Source: Sacculina carcini (Eukaryota; Arthropoda; Thecostraca; Sacculinidae). From it: 64,000 nt of DNA. Position numbers and translations under genes: made by a program. Position 1 is the stretch's first letter; every line of letters starts with the position of its first letter. The notes below the pieces were generated by a model, which saw only the letters and a list, made by a program, of their open reading frames with translations, made no database searches and was not told the DNA's origin. This document shows, piece by piece, positions 9,834 through 18,919 of this stretch. The stretch covers positions 5,933,664-5,997,663 of the forward strand of contig OU696576.1 in assembly GCA_916048095.2 (NCBI GenBank), in the 5' to 3' direction.

Positions 9834-10944
9834 GTATACAGGTCTCCAGCGTCGAGCATGAGGAGCTTCGTAGATTTTGTGTGTGAAACTCTCGAGAAAA
9901 GTGACAAAAATATTTGGTATGTAGTAGGAGACTTCAACGTAGACTTCGCAAAGAAGGATGAACAGGAAACATATAGCCTAATTAACGCTTTTTTGGTCAC
10001 GGCTTTGTTCCGTTTATTACATCACCAACAAGAATAACATCTACATCACAAACGACTATTGGTAATATATTCACCAACGTTACCAAAAAAAAGATTATGC
10101 CAGGAACAGTCACTTTTGACATCAGTGACCATCTACCAATATATGCACTAGTTGGTGGACCAGGCCATTCTAGGCAAAGAGAAAGTGTATTGATGAGGAC
10201 ATTTTCAAGGAAGTCTGAACAAGAATTCTTGGAACTATTGGGTAAAACAAACTGGACATGCACTCAATATGAGGACGTTGATCAAGCCTACAGTGATTTT
10301 CTACATCAGTTCATCACGCTCGTTGACCATTGTTTCCCTGTTCGCAGAATCATCAGATACAATAGAATGGAAACTAGGCCATGGATGACAAGTGCACTGA
10401 GAACATCATGTAAATATAAAATTAAACTCCATAAGAAATTCCTAGAGACTCGATTAGAAAAAGATAATATGAGATATAAGGAATATCGAAACATGTTGAC
10501 TTCCCACATACGTCAGGCGAAACAAAATTTCATCTCAAATGCTCTCCACCAAGCAAAAAATGACACAAAAAGCACATGGAAAATTCTGAACGAAGCGTTA
10601 GGACGAGAAAAAACTGACACTCATGCATGTGTGTTTCATCAGAACGGCCATGATTACAAATCTGGCGATGATATCTCGAACGCATTCAATAACTTCTCTG
10701 TTGAAGCAGCCAATGATGTGACAAAAAATATTCCAAAAGCCACGGCAGATCTCAAGACAATAAATATGAAAAGAGTTGAGTCAACAATTTTCCAGAGTCC
10801 TGTCACCGTCGTCGTACAACGTCATCATGTCATGTAAGAGCAAGCAATCCTGTGATGATGACTTTATCGACATGAGATTGCTAAAAACAGCGGTCAGGTT
10901 CATTTCAACACCTCTTCAGTATGTTTGCAACCTGTCGTTCACAC
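9834..10944 (+). pseudogene. LINE-A ORF2, endonuclease C-terminal half and RT entry
   Basis: This resumes directly from the segment ending at 5589. It contains VVGDFNVDF (endonuclease motif), then after a frameshift near 9990 in a T-run, FVPFITSPTRITSTS, and TFDISDHLPIY with the endonuclease SDH motif near 10130. A basic linker (RPWMTSALR) follows and then the start of the RT domain (near 10840-10940). The RT palm with the catalytic Asp pair is absent, because the sequence breaks at about 10944 into fragment C. Confidence 0.78.
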
Positions 10945-11711
10945 CTGTCGACCGGCAATCGCAGAGATGTGGAGCCACCCGGTGGAGCCACCCGGTGTAG
11001 CTTGGACCTGAGCAGCGATGGCGGACGAGACGAGGCGGCCGTTAGTCCCGGCGGTGACAGAACACCCGACAGCCTGCCACCTGAGCGACTGGCTATTGGC
11101 GAGGGCGTGGATGCGGACCGTGTGTCTGTGGAGCAGGAACTTGGTGAGCCCTCAGAGGACGTGAGTGTACATACTGCTCGAGAGAATGTCGGAGGGGGCG
11201 TCGCGGCTGAGAGAGTCGAGGATGAGGCTGCAGTCGAGCAGCCGAGGCGGTCAACGAGGAGACGTCGACCGCCGGCATGGTTAAACGAGTACGTGTGTCT
11301 ATCCGATGATGAAGTTTAACCGTGCGTGTTTGCAAGCGTGTTTGTTGTGAGCTTTCAGGTGAAAAGCTGGGGGAGATGTGGCGTTGTTGTCGAGTGACGT
11401 GCGGTGTGACGTCATAGCGGTTCACTTGAGCCGAGTGGTGCGAGGTATGACGTCGCACGTTACTGCGCGCTGATTGGCCGCGACTTGAGCCTAGTGCCGG
11501 AGGCGTGTATCAGCTGGCGTGTGTGAAGCTGGCTTTGCGAGCGGTCGAGCGTCATTCGGTTGGTGGCCTGTGCGTTATAAGCATCGTTGCCGTGTGTTCG
11601 AGAATATTTCTGAATATTTTCTGAATTCAGTGGACGAATTCTCGTCGTGTGCGCGGGTTACCTGCGCGAAGGTGAGAGGGCTTTGCCCCGTTGTTTCTCT
11701 GCTTGATTACA
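10945..11711 (+). mobile_element. Truncated LTR element C: Pol tail plus 3' LTR
   Basis: Up to the stop at 11317-11319 there is a Pol C-terminal tail ending RRSTRRRRPPAWLNEYV, the typical end of Ty3/gypsy Pol in this window. A purine tract GGGGGAGA precedes an LTR at 11377-11711 with TGTGGC...TTACA ends and a TATA-like CGTTATAAGC near 11570. The 5' part of the element and the LINE-A RT core are both missing at the left junction, so a deletion probably removed both. At the right, LINE-A text resumes at 11712. Confidence 0.7.
11377..11711 (+). repeat. 3' LTR of fragment C
   Basis: About 335 bp from TGTGGC after the purine tract to TTACA, directly before LINE-A text. No partner LTR is in the window. 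It resembles the other LTRs of this group (B, and 52750 onward) only in layout. Confidence 0.6.
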
Positions 11712-11803
11712 TTCTCAAAAACGTTTGATACGGATAATAGCAAAGATAAGAGTTCATGAGACCACAAAAGCTCACTTCAACTTGTATAAAATACTTGACT
11801 TCA

Positions 11804-11924
11804 TGTAACAAAACCAGAAACTAAAAATCTAAATTATATTACAGACAGGCGCGCGTGGGCATCACCGCCCCACGCGCGCCTACCTGTAATATTATTTAGA
11901 TTTTCAGTTTCTGGTTTTGTTACA
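11804..11924. repeat. 121-bp palindrome at the 5' end of element B
   Basis: Arms of about 57 bp flank a 6-base loop (11861-11866). The arms differ at a handful of positions. The inner arm is very GC-rich (GGCGCGCGTGGG) and the outer arm is AT-rich. The outer ends TGTAACAAAACC and GGTTTTGTTACA begin exactly at the left TSD and end exactly before the gag leader. Confidence 0.93.
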
Positions 11925-11940
11925 AGCTATTTCGGCTATA

Positions 11941-12771
11941 ATGCAGCCTTCACAAGATTTCAAGACTACAACAAACGTCGTGTCCTCGTTGCAGCCGCCC
12001 TATGTTTCGCTGGGAAACATGGCCGCACAGAATGTTGCAGGTTCTAGCGCCGTTGCTGCCGAGGTTCAGTCTCAACCAACGTTCGACGCTCGTCTACTAG
12101 CGGAGTTCGACGGTACTGGAGACGTAGCGGAATGGCTTATCAGAGCCGAGACTCTGTGCAGCCTTCGAGGAGTGGACGTCACCAGCGTGCTTCCGCTGAG
12201 ACTAACCGGTGGAGCGTTTGCGGTATGGACTCAGCTGCCGGTGACCAGCAGGTGTCATTTGCCGTCGGTAAAACAGGCTCTTTATGCCGCATTTGCACTG
12301 GACGAGCATGCGGCCTACGAGGCATACACAAAACGCCGACTGCGTCCAGGCGAGTCTGTGGATGTGTATTTAGCGGATTTACAAAGACTTGCGTCATTAT
12401 ACGGAGGCGTGCCAGAACGTGCCCTGGTTTGCGCGTTTGTCGCTGGGCTGCCTGATGAGGTGAGGCGCATCATTCGAGCCGGCGCAAGAGCCGATGCATT
12501 GGATCTGGCTAGCGTGCTGGTGCGAGCACACAATGTGTTGAGCGATGAGCGCATGTCCGCTGCTGTCGTGCCACCAGCTGGTGCCAGTGGTTATTCTGCA
12601 TATCGTTTGCAGAACGCGCGTCGAAGAAGATCGCCTCAAATTTGCAGGAGATGTGGTGCAGCGGGACACTTCGCTGCTGTTTGCCCCTCCACGCGATCTT
12701 TTATTCGAGATAACGCGCCCGGTTCCGCAGCTTCATCGCGAGCGGGAAACGAAGGAGGGGGAGATGCGTAA
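11941..12771 (+). CDS. gag: Gag of element B
   Basis: The first ATG in frame is 11941, just after the palindrome and a 16-base leader; the frame is open further upstream only through non-ATG codons. The protein of about 276 residues has a Ty3/gypsy-type capsid region (FDGTGDVAEWL, GGAFAVWTQL, ESVDVYLADLQRLA, LVCAFVAGLPDEV) and one CCHC knuckle CRRCGAAGHFAAVC near residue 240. It ends two codons after the ribosomal slip site region, in a Gly-rich tail. No disabling change is visible. Confidence 0.9.
   Translation: MQPSQDFKTTTNVVSSLQPPYVSLGNMAAQNVAGSSAVAAEVQSQPTFDARLLAEFDGTGDVAEWLIRAETLCSLRGVDVTSVLPLRLTGGAFAVWTQLPVTSRCHLPSVKQALYAAFALDEHAAYEAYTKRRLRPGESVDVYLADLQRLASLYGGVPERALVCAFVAGLPDEVRRIIRAGARADALDLASVLVRAHNVLSDERMSAAVVPPAGASGYSAYRLQNARRRRSPQICRRCGAAGHFAAVCPSTRSFIRDNAPGSAASSRAGNEGGGDA
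12744..12750 (+). promoter_or_regulatory. -1 frameshift slippery site GGGAAAC (element B)
   Basis: The gag frame reads GGA (12745) AAC (12748), giving G GGA AAC in register. The gag TAA is at 12769-12771, and the pol frame (-1) is open across the site. Confidence 0.78.
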
Positions 12772-15700
12772 GCGCCAGCCTTCTTCCCCGTGAAAATCCG
12801 CGCGCATGCGGTGGCGTTTTACCAACCGTGCAGCTGATTGTCGACGGTCGATGTCTACGAGCATTGGTAGACACTGGCTGCACTGACACGCTCATACACT
12901 CGGCCTTGTGTGCTGAATGGCGCCCCAGTAGATTGCGGATGTCGACGATGGGCAGTCAGCCTCTCGTCTGCTGTGGCACTTGCGTGATTAACGTTAAGAC
13001 AACGGCCGGTCACTCCGCAACTATTGACGCACTAGCCGTGGCGGAGCGTCCATTGGGGTACGACGTTGTGCTAGGTATTTCGGGCATACAAGCACTCGGT
13101 GGAGTCACTGTGCTATCCGCCGATCATGTGTGTTTCTCCCAAGACAACACAACTGAGCACGAGACTGTCCGAGCGGCAGCCGCAACGAAGACACCAGCAG
13201 TGGCGGCTCCGTGCGTTGACACGTCAGATTTTCGTGTTCAATTTGATGCTACCAACAAAACGTGGACTGTCAAGTGGAAGTGGGGCCGTGGTTGTGGTCC
13301 TGATGTGCTTCACAACAATGTGGCACAATACAGCATATCTGCCGACATGCAACATGACTTCGACGTGGAGGTACAAAATTGGATTAATAAAGGATGGCTT
13401 GTGCCCCACGACATAAATGTGCATGGCGCACCAAGTGGACTTATTCCTCTTATGGCCGTGAGACAGAAGAACCGCTCCAAAGTCAGACCAGTGATGGACT
13501 TTCGCGAGCTGAACAAGCACCTCACGTGCCACACTGCAGATGCAGATGTGTGTTGCGACCAGCTGCGACGGTGGCGTCGCCACGGTGACAATGTAGCCGT
13601 GGTCGATTTGCGAAGTGCTTATCTACAAATTCATGTCGACCAACAGCTGTGGTCGTATCAGACTGTTGTCGTCGCAGGCCGCAGATACTGTCTGACCAGA
13701 CTTGGTTTTGGGCTCAACATTGCTCCATTGGTAATGAAGGCTGTGGTACAGGCGGTACTGTCAGCCAATGTGAAAATTAGGGACGCAGTGCTAGCCTACG
13801 TAGATGATCTTCTGGTCAACGAAGACATAATTTCCGCGGAGGAAGTCATCCGGCATTTTTCCAGTTTTGGTTTGGAGTGTAAGCCGGCCGAGCGCGTGAC
13901 TAGCGGTGCGAGATTGCTCGGGCTGCGTGTGCTGCGATCTGGGTGTGAATTGCGCTGGTCAAGAGATGCCGATATCGGTGAGATTCCTGAGAAGATCACG
14001 CGCCGCTCAGTGTTTTCGTGGTGTGGTCATCTGGTGGCTCATGTGCCAGTTTGCGGCTGGCTGCGACCAGCAGCAGCGTGGCTGAAGCGAAAAGCCAACA
14101 ATTTATCGCAGGCGTGGTACGAACATATACTGGACCCATCATTGTACCAGCAAATGGCCGATGTAAAACGGAGAGTGACGCAAAATGACCCAGCACGGGG
14201 AACATGGAGCGTACGTGGTAGGCGCGCAAAAGTGTGGACGGATGCCAGCTCACTTGCGATTGGAGTTGTTGTGACTACAGAGGAAGGAGTTGCTGTAGAA
14301 GACGCTTGCTGGCTACGAAAAGACGCCGCCACACACATCAACATGGCTGAACTGGATGCTGCTATACGCGGAATGAATCTGGCTATCGCATGGGAGTTCT
14401 CCGATATTGAGCTTTGCACAGATTCTGTCACAGTGCAGCGCTGGATCACGAATGCTCTCAATGGCCGAACTCGTCTTAGAACAAAAGCACAAAGCGAAAT
14501 GTTGATTAGGCGACGAATCGATTTGCTCTGTGAGTTGGTACAAGAGTGTAATTTGAAATTGACGGTCACTGTCGTCAAATCAGACGAAAATCTCGCCGAC
14601 GCACTCACCAGAGTTCCCGGAAAATGGCTGCACGAGAAGGAATCAACGTGTGCAGCAGCCGTTTGCTCTCAACCAGCTGATATGGTCGATGAGGGTTCCA
14701 TAGCAGAGGTTCATGCGCAAGCGGGCCACCCAGGCGTTCGGCGCACACTGTTTTTTGCCCGACGCGAGTGTGGCAGAGGAGTCACCAGGAAGCAGGTGCG
14801 CGACATTGTTTCTGGTTGTGACGTGTGCAAGTCAATCGATCCATCTCCGGCGCGGTGGCGACAAGGCAGCTTGCATGTTGATCACACATGGTCTAGACTA
14901 GCCATTGATGTGACGCATCATATGAACACGTCATATTTGACGGTAATAGATTGTGGGCCATCCCGATTTGCCGTCTGGAGGGCGCTGCGCTGGGCAGACG
15001 CAGCCAGTGTGGTTCAACATTTGGAACAATTATTTTACGAGCGTGGTGCACCGGGAGAAATATTGGCCGACAACGATACAATTTTCCGTGGGCGACTCAT
15101 GCAGACGCTGTGCAGCAGGTGGAAAATAAAATTGAGATTTCGCGCCGCCTATGCACCACACGGAAACGGCATTGTGGAACGCAATCACCGTTCGGTCAAA
15201 GTCATTTGTGCTCGACGTCAGTGTGCAGTGCAGGAAGCGGTGCACATTTATAATGTAACGCCGCGTGACAATCGGTCATACGACACAACACCAGCCTGCT
15301 GTGTGTATAAGTACAAATGTCGTGACATTGTCAGCGTGGGCGACCTTGACCGTGACCGGCACAGTGAGCGTGAGTCTGCTGTTGATGTGCGCACAGTGGC
15401 GAAATTCAGCGCGGGCGACCAGGTATGGGTGCGAAACAAAGGCGCACGGTGCACCGAAGTATCGCAGCGCGGCGTTGTCACTGCTGTTGTGTCAGACACT
15501 GTCGTGGACGTAAATGGAGTGCCGCGTCATGTAAAGGACTTGCGACATCGCGGCCAGTCACCTGCACTGTGTGACTCGCCTATCTGTGAAGCTCCGATGA
15601 TGGTGCATAGTAACGTACAACTTGACTCAACTTCAAGCGTCTCGACAGCACCAACAACGCCAACAGCGCCGGATATGTTCCCAGAAACAGCAGCTGAATC

Positions 15701-15836
15701 ACACGAGACTGCGCCGGTGAGCGAGCGACGCGAGATGCCAGCCAGTGAGACGTCATCGGCGCCTGAACCAGTAAGACGTAGTCAACGAGCTCGCCGCCCG
15801 CCCCGTCGTTTCTGCTGCGATAATTTGTCTGATTAA
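12762..15836 (+). CDS. pol: Pol polyprotein of element B
   Basis: Pol is fused to Gag by -1 slippage. The frame is open through the gag overlap, so the GTG at 12828 is not a true start. From 12828 it is 1002 residues: protease LVDTGCTDTL (residue 15), RT with MDFRELNKHL, VVDLRSAYLQI and YVDD (near 323), RNase H WTDASS (near 471) and ADALTR, an HHCC finger (near 629-667), and the integrase triad in AIDVTHH, LADNDT and GIVERNH (near 692, 747 and 783). It is about 45-50 percent alike to element A Pol by eye and ends in a basic RRSQRARRPP tail. No stop or frameshift is seen. Confidence 0.93.
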   Translation, partial: RCVSASLLPRENPRACGGVLPTVQLIVDGRCLRALVDTGCTDTLIHSALCAEWRPSRLRMSTMGSQPLVCCGTCVINVKTTAGHSATIDALAVAERPLGYDVVLGISGIQALGGVTVLSADHVCFSQDNTTEHETVRAAAATKTPAVAAPCVDTSDFRVQFDATNKTWTVKWKWGRGCGPDVLHNNVAQYSISADMQHDFDVEVQNWINKGWLVPHDINVHGAPSGLIPLMAVRQKNRSKVRPVMDFRELNKHLTCHTADADVCCDQLRRWRRHGDNVAVVDLRSAYLQIHVDQQLWSYQTVVVAGRRYCLTRLGFGLNIAPLVMKAVVQAVLSANVKIRDAVLAYVDDLLVNEDIISAEEVIRHFSSFGLECKPAERVTSGARLLGLRVLRSGCELRWSRDADIGEIPEKITRRSVFSWCGHLVAHVPVCGWLRPAAAWLKRKANNLSQAWYEHILDPSLYQQMADVKRRVTQNDPARGTWSVRGRRAKVWTDASSLAIGVVVTTEEGVAVEDACWLRKDAATHINMAELDAAIRGMNLAIAWEFSDIELCTDSVTVQRWITNALNGRTRLRTKAQSEMLIRRRIDLLCELVQECNLKLTVTVVKSDENLADALTRVPGKWLHEKESTCAAAVCSQPADMVDEGSIAEVHAQAGHPGVRRTLFFARRECGRGVTRKQVRDIVSGCDVCKSIDPSPARWRQGSLHVDHTWSRLAIDVTHHMNTSYLTVIDCGPSRFAVWRALRWADAASVVQHLEQLFYERGAPGEILADNDTIFRGRLMQTLCSRWKIKLRFRAAYAPHGNGIVERNHRSVKVICARRQCAVQEAVHIYNVTPRDNRSYDTTPACCVYKYKCRDIVSVGDLDRDRHSERESAVDVRTVAKFSAGDQVWVRNKGARCTEVSQRGVVTAVVSDTVVDVNGVPRHVKDLRHRGQSPALCDSPICEAPMMVHSNVQLDSTSSVSTAPTTPTAPDMFPETAAESHETAPVSERREMPASETSSAPEPVRRSQRARRPPRRFCCDNLSD

Positions 15837-15908
15837 TTTTGTTGTCATAGCATATCCTCTTCATGTTTCAGCTTGTTATTTCCTAAGTTGTTTATGTGAT
15901 CTATAGGA

Positions 15909-15919
15909 TCAGGGGGGCG
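15909..15919 (+). promoter_or_regulatory. Polypurine tract of element B
   Basis: TCAGGGGGGCG directly precedes the TGTGGAG start of the 3' LTR, the expected position for plus-strand priming. Positions 15837-15908 between pol and this tract are untranslated. Confidence 0.8.
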
Positions 15920-15936
15920 TGTGGAGTTTGTATGCG

Positions 15937-15976
<40 letters not shown>

Positions 15977-16282
15977 TGTTTGTCTTTGTGTGTGCGTCAA
16001 AGTGTATGTACGAGCAAGTGTGATTTAGTGTGTGCTATCCTTGTTCGTTGTCCAGTGCTTGAAGCGGCGTCACGTGACTCGTACACTTTAAGGTTATATA
16101 AGCGCTGTGTTCCATTGTGAAGGAGGAGTGAGTGATCAGTTGCGGCCGTGAGAACTGAGCGTGCGCTTGAGTGAGTTGTGGTGCGAGATTGGTGGATTAT
16201 TGTGTGTGGTGTGTGTGCGTATATTCCAGTGAACCTGTGCGCGAGTGTGCACACAATATACAGGTGTTTTTTTTTAATTACA
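15920..16282 (+). repeat. 3' LTR of element B
   Basis: About 363 bp, TGTGGAG...ATTACA, ending at the TSD CTTCA. It holds a GT microsatellite (15943-15975) and a TATA box TTATATAAG at 16094-16102. No matching 5' LTR exists. Confidence 0.8.
16094..16102 (+). promoter_or_regulatory. TATA box in the element B LTR
   Basis: TTATATAAG inside the LTR, with GC-rich flanks, is a good Pol II core promoter candidate. Because the 5' LTR is missing, here it would drive outward into LINE-A tail sequence. Confidence 0.5.
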
Positions 16283-16287
16283 CTTCA

Positions 16288-16769
16288 ACAGTTTAGTACA
16301 GTTGAACAAGGCAGCTTTCATGTACCGAGCACACAATAATTTATTACCCAAACACCTGCAGGCTTTATTTCAAATAAACAAGAGACACCCGGACAAATTT
16401 GCACAGAGGTTCCCGAGAACTCGAGCTGGAAACAAAGCTTGAGCGTTAGAGGAGTAACCGTGTGGAATGGAATACAAAAATGCGTCAAACAAAGTAAGAC
16501 ATTGAAGACATTTAAATATAAATTCATTGAAGGGATGAATCAAGATAAATGTAAATAATCAGTGATGCTTCGACGTGTCCAGAGACGATCGACTGATTCA
16601 GCAGTGTGCCTATATTGGTTGTAATTATTTATATCTTGTTACGATGTCCCTGTCTTTTTTGTACGTTGTCTTTATTCATTGTAAAGGGCCCACATGAAAA
16701 AAGCGCATGCTTATGTGGGTCCCTGTCACAACGATTGTGTAAATTATATGTTGGTGACAAGTACATGAT
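16288..16769 (+). pseudogene. LINE-A ORF2 C-terminus and 3' UTR
   Basis: The text NNLLPKHLQALFQ, then after a frameshift near 16438 LSVRGVTVWNGI, is the usual C-terminal region after a LINE RT. The stop is at 16555-16557. The 3' UTR contains a stable hairpin at 16686-16723 with stem GGGCCCACAT/ATGTGGGTCCC. The tail merges into the TSD of the MITE at 16770. Confidence 0.78.
16686..16723 (+). other. Hairpin in the LINE-A 3' UTR
   Basis: A 10-bp stem with one bulge and an A-rich loop lies about 45 bases before the element end. Such 3' stem-loops are used by some LINE reverse transcriptases to recognise their RNA; that role is an inference here. Confidence 0.6.
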
Positions 16770-16777
16770 ATGATATG

Positions 16778-16952
16778 CAGAGCCGTTGCGAGGAATTATG
16801 GGGCCCCCCCGAAGGCAACACTTGGGGCCCCCATTGTGAATATTGAATGCATTTATTAGACATAATCACATAATACGTGAAGCAAAGGGGCCCCTCAACA
16901 TTCGGGCCCTCCCCCCCGGCCGGGGGGTACGGGGGCGGTTGCTACGGCTCTG
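16778..16952. mobile_element. hAT-type MITE with 8-bp TSD
   Basis: A 175-bp element without coding capacity has terminal inverted repeats CAGAGCCGTTGC / CAGAGCCGTAGC and is flanked by exact 8-bp repeats ATGATATG (16770-16777 and 16953-16960). The TIR start CAGAG and the 8-bp TSD are those of hAT transposons. The inside has C-rich and G-rich runs that could pair. Confidence 0.9.
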
Positions 16953-16964
16953 ATGATATGATTA

Positions 16965-18215
16965 AGAGCAGGAGGACAGACTAATGGCACAGGAATGCGA
17001 CAAGAAGTACGATTATTGAGATTCAATAGGGAACGGAGATAAGAAGGCGAAGAGGGAGAGTGGATAAGTTTAGACCAGACAACATACCTTATAGCGGATA
17101 CGAGAAAGAGCAGGTAACCGACCGAGCTGCCGGATATGCACCGAAATGGGGGTTCGCGGAGGAAGCCTCAGTACAAACCGACAAGCAAGATTGATCACTG
17201 CTTGGAGTTGGCGGATAGGTTTCAAGGGAAGATGTAAGAAGAGCGAGTTGCAATATTCGATCTTAGAAAAGATATAGGAGTTAACTAGAAGACTAGCGGA
17301 TGATACATCAATCGACGAAAGAATAGGGTAAAATTGTCGGAGTAAAAAGCGGCACGAGCGGGTAAGCTGAGAAAAATGAGTCGAGAAAGAAAGGTTAGGA
17401 TCGAACAAGACACCCAAATTGCGCATTTGATTGGCTAGCGGAAGGTTGATAGAATGAGGAGAAATTCGAGGAGGGTGAAAGACTAGATATTCTGTTTTGT
17501 CAGGGTTGAGGACAAATTTACGTGAAGCAGCCCAAGGAGAAATCTGGGTGAGCAGCATAGAGACCAAATTTGAAGAATGAGGAGAAAGAGGAAAATAAAT
17601 TTGGATGTCGTCAGCGTATACGTGAAATGAAACTGGATAGCTGCGGAGAATAGGACAAAGGGATGATACGTATAAGTTGAAAAGTAAAGGACCAAGAAGT
17701 GAGCCTTGTGGAACCCCAGAGGTGAGAGGGAAGTCGCACGATAAAGCCGCATTACTGCGAACAGCATAGGAACGATCGTTTAGATAAGAGGTAAGGAGAG
17801 AAACTGCAGTAGATGTGAGGCCTAGATCAGCAAGATCGCAGCATAGGATTTCGTGGTCGACTAGGTCGAAGGCAGCAGAAAAATCTAAGGAAATCAGATG
17901 CACGGAATTTCCAAATGAAAAATTAGAGAATAGATCATTGGCGAGGCAGAAAAGAAGTGTTTCGGTGGAGTGCTGAGATACAAAACCAGATTGGCAAGGA
18001 TCAAAAACAGGCAAGATGATAGGCTGTAATTGAACAAGGATGGCAGATTCTAGAAGTTTGGGAGACAGAGATAGAATAGAAATTGGACGATAGCTGCATG
18101 GAAGAGCGGGATCAAGGTTTTTTTAGAATCGGCAGTATAGTGGCATGTTTGGAAGCTAAGAATGAACCGTGAAGGAAAGAAGAGTTAGAGAGGGGACTGA
18201 AGCCTACACATGCGC
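16965..18215 (-). pseudogene. LINE-B reverse transcriptase fragment
   Basis: The main open frame is 17070-18014: RT with the SAAFDLVDHEIL block, SGVPQGS, and the catalytic FHVYADD motif, then the RT thumb and the C-terminal VINLACRFVLRL region. Frameshifts at a run of A near 18125 and near 17070 extend the homology to 18215 upstream and to 16965 downstream. It lacks ORF1, endonuclease and 3' UTR. The same family gives the C-terminal fragment at 51690-52110. It resembles CR1/L2/Jockey-group LINEs. Confidence 0.82.
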
Positions 18216-18284
18216 GAAAAAACACAACTGACAGGAACATCACAGCGAGCAGGGAGTAGGCACAAATATAAAAATGAAAACACG

Positions 18285-18470
18285 TTTGCAAAATGGGAGC
18301 TTGCTAGATGGCCGTTGGTTGTTATATAGCTCATCCGCCCTTGAAACAGGTTTTGTTCTTATTCCTGTCGGATGTCTAGCCACCCTCCTCACTGCAGAAT
18401 AGTGGGGGAGCCGGTTTAGTCGCCGACGACTCGACCATGAATCTGGTTGTACTGGAATAACACGGTTACC
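18285..18470 (-). repeat. SINE-like module, copy 1
   Basis: About 185 bp of the minus strand match 53016-53190 of the plus strand at roughly 75-80 percent, including AGGAGGGTGGCTAGACA and CCAACGGCCATCTAGCA. It begins with a sequence resembling a Pol III A box. The B box is not recognised. It could be a SINE body or a LINE 5' end; 18471-18616 next to it is unassigned. Confidence 0.55.
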
Positions 18471-18616
18471 AGTAGGAGGGCCTGACCACGATACTGAAAT
18501 CAGGCGTTGGAGCTTTTTCTAAGTCCGATTTGAACCTGCTGGTGTATGAATTGTGTTCATGTAACATTTCCTGAAAGCTTAGTACTATATACTGTCTTAC
18601 TATGTACGTCTTGCAA

Positions 18617-18759
18617 TACAACAACAACAACAACAATTTATTTGTATAACACTCACATAGAAACAAGCGCGAAAGAGACAACAATGAGAAACAACAGTAC
18701 ACGATTACAAGATGAGATAATAGAAGTAGAAAATTCACAGAAAGGGGAAAAATTGAGAT
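18617..18759 (-). repeat. LINE 3' end with (TTG)n tail (LINE-F), part 1
   Basis: On the minus strand the segment ends in GTTATACAAATAAATTG followed by TTG repeats. It belongs to the same element as 23101-23250; E4 is inserted between them with TSD AGAT. Confidence 0.65.
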
Positions 18760-18893
18760 TGTAGGAACGCCTAAAAAAGATAATAACACGTAACTGTGTA
18801 TTGATCGACTGACCGGGAAACGTATGTCGGAAACCACAAATGAAACAACACATACAAATGAATATAAAATACAATGCTGGCGCGGAGGCCACA
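18760..18893 (-). repeat. 3' LTR of E4 (134 bp)
   Basis: TGTAGGAACG...GGCCACA. It is nearly identical to 22967-23100 and is preceded (minus sense) by the purine tract at 18894-18905. AGAT at 18756-18759 is the TSD copy. Confidence 0.92.
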
Positions 18894-18919
18894 GTTACCC
18901 CCCAGGTGCGGAGCACCGA

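Larger units (their letters stand above)
11804..16282 (+). mobile_element. LTR retrotransposon B, intact ORFs but palindrome in place of the 5' LTR
   Basis: The element is 4479 bp between exact 5-bp TSDs CTTCA (11799-11803 and 16283-16287). Excision restores the LINE-A reading frame. gag and pol are open, in the -1 relation, with a slippery heptamer. A 3' LTR of about 363 bp (15920-16282) is preceded by a purine tract. At the 5' end the expected 363-bp LTR is absent; a 121-bp near-perfect palindrome with TGTAACA/TGTTACA ends occupies the position and is followed by a leader like that of element A. This is the main oddity of the element. Confidence 0.85.
4273..16769 (+). mobile_element. LINE-A, non-LTR retrotransposon split by three LTR-element insertions
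   Basis: Segments in order are 4273-5589, 9834-10944, 11712-11803 and 16288-16769. Removing element A (5590-9828 plus one TSD copy) rejoins the endonuclease text, and removing element B (11804-16282 plus one TSD copy) rejoins the RT C-terminal text so that the local reading LDFNSLVQLNKAAFMY is continuous. Between 10944 and 11712 the catalytic RT core is missing, so a deletion accompanied fragment C. The element has ORF1 with CCCH fingers, ORF2 with an APE-type endonuclease and RT remnants, and a 3' UTR with a hairpin. The clade is likely CR1/L2/Jockey, by similarity of the endonuclease and RT tail; it carries several frameshifts and is dead. Confidence 0.82.
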
